Shown here piece after piece: positions 29,214 through 36,409 of a stretch of DNA of 64,000 nt. The stretch lies in NCBI RefSeq assembly GCF_012976305.1, contig NZ_JABDSR010000001.1, positions 179,631-243,630 of the forward strand, read 5' to 3'. Source of the DNA: Peptoniphilus faecalis (GTDB taxonomy: Bacteria > Bacillota > Clostridia > Tissierellales > Peptoniphilaceae). Numbering within the stretch: position 1 is the stretch's first letter; every line of letters begins with the position of its first letter. The position numbers and the translations under genes were made by a program. The notes under the pieces are model-generated. The model did no database searches. It saw only the letters and a list, made by a program, of their open reading frames with translations, and was not told the origin of the DNA.

Positions 29214-30024
29214 TTTTATCACCACGCTTTAAGAAAATCGACCTTACTCTATAATCTGGGCTGTAAATCTCAAGGAGCTTTGCTTCAAGAGTTTCAATAT
29301 CTAAATATCTGGAGATAACACCATTTTCTGCAGTTGAAATAGTTCCATTTTCTTCAGATACCATAATACTTAGACAGTCTGATTTTTCAGAAATTCCAAT
29401 GCCCGCCCTATGTCTTGTGCCAAGTTCCTTGGAAATTTTTTGATTGTCAGAAAGTGGCAAAAAACAAGCTGCTGCCTTAACCTTTGACCCCTTAATGATA
29501 ACTGCACCATCGTGAAGAGGCGTATTTGGAATAAAAATATTTATAAGAAGACCGCTGCTCACTAGTCCATTGATTTCTGTACCAGTTTCAATAACTTCAT
29601 TAAGTCCAACTTCTTTTTCAATAATTATAAGAGCCCCAATTTTTTGTCTCGCAAGAGAAGCAACTGCAGAAATAATTTCTTCAACAGTTTCAGGTACTGT
29701 ATCCTTATTCTGATTAAAATTATTTTTAATACTAGAAGTCAACCCTAAATATTGAAGACCCCTTCTAATTTCTGGTTGGAAAAGCACAATTATAGCGACG
29801 ATACCATCGTTAATAAACCTAGTGAAAATCCAGTTGACAGTATACAATTGGAAAAACTGTGAAATTTTTATAAATAATAAAATCAAAAGTATTCCTTTGA
29901 AAACTTGCTCTGCTCTAGTATTTCTAATTAATTTTAAAATATAATAGATTAATATTGTTACAATTAAAATGTCCACAACATCTCTTAAATTTATTACATT
30001 GATTATATTATTTAATCTTTCCAT
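29194..30024 (-). CDS. cdaA: Diadenylate cyclase CdaA
   Basis: Makes c-di-AMP from two ATP. Three N-terminal transmembrane segments precede the DisA_N catalytic domain with its DGA motif (HDGAVIIKG) and RHR motif (GTRHRAGIG). 276 aa from ATG at 30024, which shares one base with the stop codon of the upstream DUF5317 gene (TGATG). The operon DUF5317-cdaA-cdaR lacks glmM, which often follows in other Firmicutes; guaB follows instead. Confidence 0.96.
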   Translation of the reverse strand: MERLNNIINVINLRDVVDILIVTILIYYILKLIRNTRAEQVFKGILLILLFIKISQFFQLYTVNWIFTRFINDGIVAIIVLFQPEIRRGLQYLGLTSSIKNNFNQNKDTVPETVEEIISAVASLARQKIGALIIIEKEVGLNEVIETGTEINGLVSSGLLINIFIPNTPLHDGAVIIKGSKVKAAACFLPLSDNQKISKELGTRHRAGIGISEKSDCLSIMVSEENGTISTAENGVISRYLDIETLEAKLLEIYSPDYRVRSIFLKRGDKNEKDKF

Positions 30025-30584
30025 CACACACCTCGCTTTCTCGAAATTAAAATTATTGCAAAAAATAATCCAATAGAAATAAAAATATCTCCAATACTTA
30101 TTACCTTTGAATTGCCAACAATTCTATGTAAAGGTATAATATCCGACAAAAAATAAAATTTTGGATTTTCAAAAATTCCGTGACTAAGGCTTCCCCCCAT
30201 GTATATGATTTTTATTATCCTCTCATTATTTGTTTTCATTAAGGCATCTATGCTGACAGGCATTTTACCGTTAAAAATCACTGGAATAGCATTTAAAATT
30301 GTGCCTGCTCCACTTAAAAGTAATCCATAGTTTTTATAATTTAAAAGAAGTGAAATTCCAATTAATAAAATAGATAGGATGTGAAAAATTTTAAAATTAT
30401 CCACAAAAAAATCTGTAACTTTCCCAAAATATTTTGAAGTTACAAAATTTATAAAAATCATTAAAAAAATTCCAATAGATGCAAGAGAAATCCCTTTGAA
30501 TTTAAAATTTATTAAATTACTTATATCCTTATCCTTAAGAAAAAATAAAACAATTGCTGCAAGAATTATTGCCTCTAAAATCAT
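30024..30584 (-). CDS. DUF5317 membrane protein
   Basis: A 186-aa protein with five to six hydrophobic segments. The central LNAIPVIFNGKMPVS and LSDIIPLHRI ... VISIGDIFISIGL match the pattern I associate with DUF5317, a family of unknown function found in Firmicutes and Actinobacteria. ATG at 30584 (MILEAIIL) with GGTG 5 bases upstream is preferred to an ATG 54 bp upstream. Directly coupled to cdaA, so a link to c-di-AMP or envelope control is possible but unproven. Confidence 0.72.
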   Translation of the reverse strand: MILEAIILAAIVLFFLKDKDISNLINFKFKGISLASIGIFLMIFINFVTSKYFGKVTDFFVDNFKIFHILSILLIGISLLLNYKNYGLLLSGAGTILNAIPVIFNGKMPVSIDALMKTNNERIIKIIYMGGSLSHGIFENPKFYFLSDIIPLHRIVGNSKVISIGDIFISIGLFFAIILISRKRGV

Positions 30585-30830
30585 TCCATCACCATAATTT
30601 ATAATATCACAAATACTTTGCATTGACATAAAATCCATAAATTTTCTTTTAAAATATTATAACACAAAAGAATTTTCAATTTTATTTTTAAGTCTTAAAA
30701 ATCTTTTTAATAATTTTATTAAAATTCCCATAGATATTATTTTATTAAACAGGTTGATTTGATTTTATAAAATCTTAATATTACTTAAAAATATGTATTT
30801 TTTGATTATAATTTTACTACTAGTCCACTT

Positions 30831-30858
30831 GAGTCTACCCAATATTTGACATAGAGCC
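30831..30858 (-). repeat. Solo ISL3-type terminal repeat
   Basis: On the minus strand GGCTCTATGTCAAATATTGG (30858-30839) matches the outer end of the ISL3 remnant at 8816 (CTCTATGTCAAATATTG is identical). No transposase sequence adjoins it, so it is probably a leftover of a deleted element. Confidence 0.65.
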
Positions 30859-30895
30859 AAAAAAATTCGGCTATATCATTTGATATAACCGAATT
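30858..30895. terminator. Terminator after fprA
   Basis: AATTCGGCTATATC and GATATAACCGAATT form a 14-pair stem with one G-T and a 4-nt loop, followed on the minus strand by seven T residues. Located 22 bp after the fprA stop. Confidence 0.9.
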
Positions 30896-30917
30896 AAACA
30901 TCCACACCGCTTTGGCA

Positions 30918-32159
30918 TTATTGGTTAGCGGATTTTTCTTTAATTTCTCTAATCTTTGCCATAGACTCGATAATGGAATCTGCAAGTGCTTCCATGTCGT
31001 TTTCGTTAGCCTTGTTAAGTGCAGAGTTAAGTGTAACTCTTTCTGGAAGAACATCAAACATCTTAAGATTTTCATCAATATATTCTTCAATCTTGTCGCC
31101 AACTGTACAAGCCCAAGTACCATTTTCAATGATAGCAACAGTTCTATTTTGAACATTAAGAGCTTCAAGATCCATTAAGAAGTTCTTCATTACAGGATAA
31201 ATACCTAAGTTGTAAGTTACGGATGCAATTACAATGTGAGAATACTTAAATGTGTCTGCAATTAGATAGGACATATGAGTGTTACTTACATCGTGAACTA
31301 CTACATTAGTCATTCCCTTATCACAAAGTCTTGATGCAAGAGCTTGTGCAGCACGTTCAGTATTTCCATACATTGATGCGTAAACTATCATTACGCCTTC
31401 TTCTTCTGGTTCATATCTTGACCACTTATCATATTTGTCGATGAACCAACCTAGATTTTCTCTCCAAACTGGTCCGTGAAGTGGACAAATTATTTTAATG
31501 TCAACAGTAGACGCTTTTTTAAGAACATCTTGTACAAAGGGACCATACTTTCCTACAATATTAGTTAAATATCTTCTTGCACTATCAAGCCAATCTCTTT
31601 CGAAATTAACTTCGTCAGCAAATAATTTTCCATCAAGTGTTCCGAAAGTACCAAAAGCATCGGCTGCGAATAATACTCCGTCAGTTGTATCAAAACTTAC
31701 AAGAACTTCTGGCCAGTGAACCATTGGTGCTTCTAAGAATACAAAATTATGCTTACCAAAGGAAATAGTATCTCCTTCAGCAACTATCATTGATTGTTCT
31801 TCGTTTACATGGAATCCATATTGACGCATGAATTCAAAACCTTGTTCACTAGCAATTACCTTTACATCTGGGTATCTTAAAACTATTTCATCAATAGCAG
31901 CAGCATGGTCTGGTTCTAAGTGGTGGATTACAAGATAATCAAGATCTTCTCCATCAAGAACTTCAGATATATTTTCAAGATAATCTTTTACAATTGACCA
32001 GTCAACTGTATCAAATAATACATTTTTTTCATCTTTTAACAAATATGAATTATAAGTTACTCCTTCAGGAATAGGAAAAATATTTTCAAATAATTCTAAT
32101 CTATGATCATTGCCACCAACATAGTAAAGATCATCTGTAACTTTTCTAACAGTATACAT
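30918..32159 (-). CDS. fprA: Flavodiiron protein (FprA, A-type flavoprotein)
   Basis: A 413-aa protein with a metallo-beta-lactamase-like diiron domain (ligand motif H80-x-E82-x-D84-H85, further His in PMVHWPE, Asp in AADAFG, His in CPLHGPVW) and a C-terminal flavodoxin domain (YASMYGNTERAA). The family reduces O2 to water or NO to N2O, usually with electrons from rubredoxin. It begins 11 bp after the stop of the acyl-CoA dehydrogenase fusion, whose C-terminus is a rubredoxin, so the two are almost certainly cotranscribed and functionally linked. Confidence 0.95.
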   Translation of the reverse strand: MYTVRKVTDDLYYVGGNDHRLELFENIFPIPEGVTYNSYLLKDEKNVLFDTVDWSIVKDYLENISEVLDGEDLDYLVIHHLEPDHAAAIDEIVLRYPDVKVIASEQGFEFMRQYGFHVNEEQSMIVAEGDTISFGKHNFVFLEAPMVHWPEVLVSFDTTDGVLFAADAFGTFGTLDGKLFADEVNFERDWLDSARRYLTNIVGKYGPFVQDVLKKASTVDIKIICPLHGPVWRENLGWFIDKYDKWSRYEPEEEGVMIVYASMYGNTERAAQALASRLCDKGMTNVVVHDVSNTHMSYLIADTFKYSHIVIASVTYNLGIYPVMKNFLMDLEALNVQNRTVAIIENGTWACTVGDKIEEYIDENLKMFDVLPERVTLNSALNKANENDMEALADSIIESMAKIREIKEKSANQ

Positions 32160-32170
32160 TATATCCTCCT

Positions 32171-34108
32171 TTATTTTCTATCAGCAGGGAAATCAGCTTC
32201 AATAAAGTTTTGCTTTTCTTCTTGGCATTCTGGACAAGTCCAATCTTCTGGTAATTTGTCGAAATCTGTACCAGGATCAATTTCGCCTTCTGGATCTCCA
32301 TAGTTTGGATCGTATTCATATCCACAACCTGGACATACCATAACTTTATAATTTGGAGCTAGTTTTCTAGGTTTAGATCTTCTAACTTTCTTCATTGGAG
32401 GTGCTGGTTCTTTTTCGCCAGTTCCAAGAGCTTCTGCAAGAAGTGGCATAATTTCAAACATATCTCCAACTATACCATAGTCGCAGTTCTTAAATATTGG
32501 AGCACCTGCATTTTTGTTTATCGCAACAATTGTTGATGCGTTTTTAATTCCCTTTAAGTGTTGGCTTGCTCCAGAAATACCACATGCAATATATAGGTTT
32601 CCGTTGAATTTTTGTCCAGACATACCTACATATCTTTCTAATGGTAGAAGTTTTAATGTTTCAGCAACTGGTCTTGAAGAACCTAGTGCAGCGCCTGCGG
32701 CATGTGCAAGTTCTCTAGCCATATCCATGTTTTCTTCTCCGCCAATTCCTTTACCTACTGAAACAACTCTTTCAGCATCGTAAACAGGAGTGTCAATGTC
32801 AATTCCTACAGAAAAGTCATATCCATCTTTCTTTAAATTTTTAACTAAAATATCAACAGCTTCTTTAGCTGTGTCAGCTTTAATTATTTCTCTCTTTCTT
32901 TCTCCAGTTATTGGTCCAGACTTCTTGTCTATTGCAGCAGCTCTACCCTTTTTCTTTGGAGCTTTTCCAATAAGATGATTTGCAACTACAACTCTTTGGA
33001 TTTCAGAAGTACCTTCGTAGATAGTAGTGATCTTAGCATCTCTGAAGAATCTTTCTACATCCATTCCCTTTAGATATCCATTACCACCGTGGATTTGAAG
33101 AGCTTCATTTACAACCCACATTGCAACTTCAGATGCAACAGTTTTTGCCATTGCAGCTTCCATTGAATAGTTTTCATGATTTTGTTTCATTTCAGCAGCT
33201 GAATAAACCATAAGTCTTGCAGCTCTAATTTTAGTAGCCATATCAGCAATCTTGAAAGCAACTACTTGTTGTTGAGCAATTGGTCTACCAAATTGAATTC
33301 TTTCTTTTGCATAAGAAAGAGCAGCTTCAAAAGCACCTTGTGCAATACCTAAAGCTTGTGATGCGATTCCAATTCTACCACCATCAAGAGTTTGCATTGC
33401 AATTCTAAATCCTTGACCTTCTTTTCCAAGTAAGTTTTCCTTTGGAACTTTAACATTGTTAAATTGAAGTTCAGCAGTAGTTGAAGATCTAATACCTAAT
33501 TTGTCATAATGATCTCCAAAAGTAAATCCATCCCAACCCTTTTCTACTATAAATGCAGAAATTCCATGAGTACCAATTCCTGGTGTAGTAACTGCATATA
33601 CAACATATGTGTCTGCAGCAGGAGCATTAGTAATAAATATTTTATTACCATTTAAAATATAATAGTCGCCATCAAGGACTGCTGTAGTTTCAGTACCTCC
33701 AGCATCAGAACCTGCATTAGGTTCAGTAAGACCAAAAGCACCAAGTTTTTTACCTTGAGCAAGTGGTTTTAAATATTTTTCCTTTTGTTCCTTTGTACCA
33801 AAAGCTTGGATAGGATAAGAACCTAATGATGTATGAGCTGATAATACAACACCAACACCTGCATCTACTCTTGATAATTCTTCAACAGCTATGGCATAAG
33901 AAATAACATCCTTGCCTGCTCCACCCTCTTCTTCAGAATAAGGTAGACCCATCCAACCGTTTTCGCCAATTTTTTTGATAATTTCTTCTGGAAATTCATT
34001 ATTTTGATCTAGTCCAAAAGACAATGGCTTAATTTCTGCTTCTGCAAATTCTCTAATAGCCTTGCGAAGAGCTTCATGCTCAGCAGTAGTCTTATACATA
34101 TTTGACAT
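32171..34108 (-). CDS. Acyl-CoA dehydrogenase fused to ETF-alpha FAD domain and rubredoxin
   Basis: A 645-aa three-part protein. Residues 1-380 are a complete acyl-CoA dehydrogenase (AFGLTEPNAGSDAGG, and IYEGTSEIQR with the catalytic Glu). Residues about 400-575 match the C-terminal FAD-binding domain of ETF alpha (GSSRPVAETLKL, YIACGISGASQHLKG, NYGIVGD-like DYGIVGDMFE). Residues 588-635 are a rubredoxin with Cys592/595/625/628. The ETF-alpha N-terminal domain and ETF-beta are absent. The layout suggests electrons pass from acyl-CoA through two flavins to iron and on to the neighbouring FprA. A clear promoter lies upstream. Confidence 0.93.
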   Translation of the reverse strand: MSNMYKTTAEHEALRKAIREFAEAEIKPLSFGLDQNNEFPEEIIKKIGENGWMGLPYSEEEGGAGKDVISYAIAVEELSRVDAGVGVVLSAHTSLGSYPIQAFGTKEQKEKYLKPLAQGKKLGAFGLTEPNAGSDAGGTETTAVLDGDYYILNGNKIFITNAPAADTYVVYAVTTPGIGTHGISAFIVEKGWDGFTFGDHYDKLGIRSSTTAELQFNNVKVPKENLLGKEGQGFRIAMQTLDGGRIGIASQALGIAQGAFEAALSYAKERIQFGRPIAQQQVVAFKIADMATKIRAARLMVYSAAEMKQNHENYSMEAAMAKTVASEVAMWVVNEALQIHGGNGYLKGMDVERFFRDAKITTIYEGTSEIQRVVVANHLIGKAPKKKGRAAAIDKKSGPITGERKREIIKADTAKEAVDILVKNLKKDGYDFSVGIDIDTPVYDAERVVSVGKGIGGEENMDMARELAHAAGAALGSSRPVAETLKLLPLERYVGMSGQKFNGNLYIACGISGASQHLKGIKNASTIVAINKNAGAPIFKNCDYGIVGDMFEIMPLLAEALGTGEKEPAPPMKKVRRSKPRKLAPNYKVMVCPGCGYEYDPNYGDPEGEIDPGTDFDKLPEDWTCPECQEEKQNFIEADFPADRK

Positions 34109-34185
34109 ATTTTCCTCCTTTTTAAATTAAAGAATAGTTAAAATATTTTTCATAGAATTGTGAAAAACAAAAGATACACCAAAGC

Positions 34186-34230
34186 GGTATACAATAATTA
34201 TAGTATACATCAACTTATATAAAGTGTCAA
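34186..34230 (-). promoter_or_regulatory. Promoter and GTATAC operator of the acyl-CoA dehydrogenase-fprA operon
   Basis: Minus strand: TTGACA (34230-34225), 17-bp spacer, TATACT (34207-34202). Two GTATAC palindromes (34203-34208 and 34187-34192) lie 10 bp apart across the -10 box and start site, resembling the half-sites of FadR-type GntR operators, including the one at 52034-52052. Regulator unknown. Confidence 0.75.
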
Positions 34231-34416
34231 AACATTTTCATTAAATTTGAGTTAAATTTTTAAAAATTTCTCATCAAATTATTATGTTTTCTGACTAAAG
34301 AATGTATACCCCTTTTTAATAAATAAAACATAAATTTTAATATTTTATTGTAAAATTATTTTTTTGTAATAAAATATTAAGTTAATAAGAATAAAATTTA
34401 TAGCTTGGAGGAGAAA
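34231..34416. other. Divergent spacer upstream of the nitroreductase gene
   Basis: AT-rich; contains a single GTATAC at about 34304-34309. No gene is visible; the promoter of the plus-strand nitroreductase gene must lie here but I cannot place it well. Confidence 0.4.
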
Positions 34417-34998
34417 ATGAATTTAGAAAAATTATTAGAGTGGAGACGAAGTTATAGAAAATTTGACGAAACCAAACTTATTTCAAAAGAAGACATTGGA
34501 GATATTTTAAACTCTATTAAGTTTGCTTCCTGCGTAAACAATAGACAATATCTTAGATTTATTTCAGTAGAAGACAAAAGTAAAGTTTTGGAAGTTTTTG
34601 AAAATACAAAGTGGGCAGCTTCCCTTCCTAATAATTTGGGAAGACCAAAGGTTGGCGAAAGACCTGTTTATTTTATTGCAATTTTAAGTGACAATGACAA
34701 AAAGCTTAAGTTTAATGGAATAAACGAGGGACTTGTCATTTCAAATTTAACTATAACTGCTGCAGAAAAGGGTATTGGTTCTTGCATCATAGGTAGTATT
34801 AATGACAAAAAAATGCGTGAAATTTTAAATTATGAGGATAATTATTCCTGTGAAGTTGTAATAGCTTTTGGATATCCAAAGGTTAATTCTATTATAAAAG
34901 AAATTGATACAACAGAAGATCAATCCTATTACTTGGATAATAATGGAAATTATATTGTTCCTAAGTATAAGATAAGTGAAATAGTTAGGAGAATATAA
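34417..34998 (+). CDS. Nitroreductase-family protein
   Basis: A 193-aa flavoprotein: N-terminal LLEWRRSYRKFD matches the RRSxRxF FMN-binding start of the nitroreductase family, and GIGSCIIGSIN and VVIAFGYPK match its later motifs. The family reduces nitro groups, quinones or enoates with NAD(P)H; the substrate is unknown. ATG at 34417 has GGAGGAG upstream. Its stop codon overlaps the ATG of the next gene by one base. Confidence 0.88.
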   Translation: MNLEKLLEWRRSYRKFDETKLISKEDIGDILNSIKFASCVNNRQYLRFISVEDKSKVLEVFENTKWAASLPNNLGRPKVGERPVYFIAILSDNDKKLKFNGINEGLVISNLTITAAEKGIGSCIIGSINDKKMREILNYEDNYSCEVVIAFGYPKVNSIIKEIDTTEDQSYYLDNNGNYIVPKYKISEIVRRI

Positions 34999-36017
34999 TG
35001 TCAAAGGAAAGTTTTAGGGACATAATAAAAAATAAGGCAAAATTATATTTTATTGACGCTCTTGGAGCCATGGCATTTGGACTTTTTGCTACTCTTCTTG
35101 TAGGTACAATTTTAAATACCATTGGTAAGAGTTTTAATATAACATTTTTAACAGATGTACTTTGGCCTTTGGCACAAAAAGCTACAGGACCTGCCATAGC
35201 TGTTGCTATTTCTACTTCCATGTCTGCACCAGTTCTTGTCGTATATGCGGCGACAGTAGTTGGAATCGCAGGAAATGAACTTGGCGGACCAATGGGTGTT
35301 TATATAGCAACGATTTTTGCAGTTGAATTTGGAAAACTTGTAAGTAGAAAAACTAAAATTGATATAATAGTCACTCCTGCTGTTACAGTTCTAATTGGAG
35401 TTTTTATAGCAAATTTCGTGGGACCATACATAAGTGCTTTTATGAATTTTCTTGGTGCAATTATTATTAACGCCACTGACAAAGCTCCTTTCTTTATGGG
35501 AATAATTGTATCTGTAATCGTAGGAATAGTTCTTACTCTTCCTATTTCATCTGCCGCACTATGCATGATGCTTTCTCTTTCGTCCCTTGCTGGTGGAGCT
35601 GCAACTATTGGATGTTGCTGCCAAATGGTCGGCTTTGCAGTTATTTCTTACCGTGACAATAAAATGGAGGGATTAGTAGCACAGGGTCTAGGTACTTCAA
35701 TGCTTCAAATGCCAAATATTGTGAGAAAGCCAATAATCATTATACCTCCAATTATTTCATCTGCTATCCTTGGACCTATTTCCACTATGGTTTTTAAACT
35801 TGAAAATACACCACTTGGTTCAGGTATGGGTACAAGTGGACTTGTTGGACAAATTTCTACTTTTACAGCAATGCCCGATGTTCCCTTTATAAAACTTCTT
35901 GGGATAGTTTTATTAATGCACATAATTTTGCCAGCAGTTCTTACTTTTGCAATTTATGAAATTTTTTATCGCAAGGGGTTAATTCAAGACGGTGATATGA
36001 AATTATATTTTAAATAA
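34998..36017 (+). CDS. PTS EIIC-like membrane protein (PfoR family)
   Basis: A 339-aa protein with about nine hydrophobic segments, GPAIAVAISTSMSAPVLVVYA, LGGPMGVYIATIFAVEFGKL and the glycine-rich GMGTSGLVGQISTF near the C-terminus. It matches the EIIC_2/PfoR type, named for a C. perfringens regulator of perfringolysin. No EIIA or EIIB partner is adjacent, so sugar phosphorylation here is doubtful. It is coupled to the nitroreductase gene. Confidence 0.78.
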   Translation: MSKESFRDIIKNKAKLYFIDALGAMAFGLFATLLVGTILNTIGKSFNITFLTDVLWPLAQKATGPAIAVAISTSMSAPVLVVYAATVVGIAGNELGGPMGVYIATIFAVEFGKLVSRKTKIDIIVTPAVTVLIGVFIANFVGPYISAFMNFLGAIIINATDKAPFFMGIIVSVIVGIVLTLPISSAALCMMLSLSSLAGGAATIGCCCQMVGFAVISYRDNKMEGLVAQGLGTSMLQMPNIVRKPIIIIPPIISSAILGPISTMVFKLENTPLGSGMGTSGLVGQISTFTAMPDVPFIKLLGIVLLMHIILPAVLTFAIYEIFYRKGLIQDGDMKLYFK

Positions 36018-36050
36018 TTTAACTATTTAAGTTTTTTAAATTAAAAATTT

Positions 36051-36080
36051 GCATAAAAAAGATGTGATTAAATACCCATC
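36051..36080. terminator. Bidirectional terminator between the PfoR-like and GNAT genes
   Basis: GCATAAAAAAGATG pairs with CATCCTTTTTATGC around ATTAAATACC; A and T tracts lie within the stem ends. It is 4 bp from the GNAT stop. Confidence 0.7.
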
Positions 36081-36084
36081 CTTT

Positions 36085-36351
36085 TTATGCCCTTATATCG
36101 TCAAATTCACTTGGTTCTAATTTTTTGTGAACATAGGAACAAGTTCCCTTGACTTTTTTATTATTACTTCTTGCATCCTCCACAAGCTTTTTAAAAAGTT
36201 CTCCTGCAAGGCCTTGTCCACCGTACTCAGGTTTTACAATAGTGTGTGTTGCATCTATTACATCGCCCTTTTCTTCAAAAGTCAAAATTCCCTTATAATT
36301 ATTTTCGTCTTCACCTATATAGTAACAATTTTTTCCTTTTTTAATTTCCAT
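36085..36351 (-). CDS. Small GNAT-family N-acetyltransferase
   Basis: An 88-aa single-domain protein of the YjdJ/NATD1-like group. TIVKPEYGGQGLAGELFKKL is the acetyl-CoA pyrophosphate-binding loop (QGxAxxL) and CSYVHKKL the conserved C-terminal strand. Substrate unknown. ATG with GAGGAGG upstream; single-gene unit. Confidence 0.88.
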   Translation of the reverse strand: MEIKKGKNCYYIGEDENNYKGILTFEEKGDVIDATHTIVKPEYGGQGLAGELFKKLVEDARSNNKKVKGTCSYVHKKLEPSEFDDIRA

Positions 36352-36409
36352 AATAACCTCCTCAAATTTATCTTACTTTTTTAATACCCAAATTCTTGGA
36401 AATTTCACA

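Noticed and set aside
34998..36017. Complete PTS sugar transporter
   Set aside because: No EIIA or EIIB domain or gene adjoins the EIIC-like protein.
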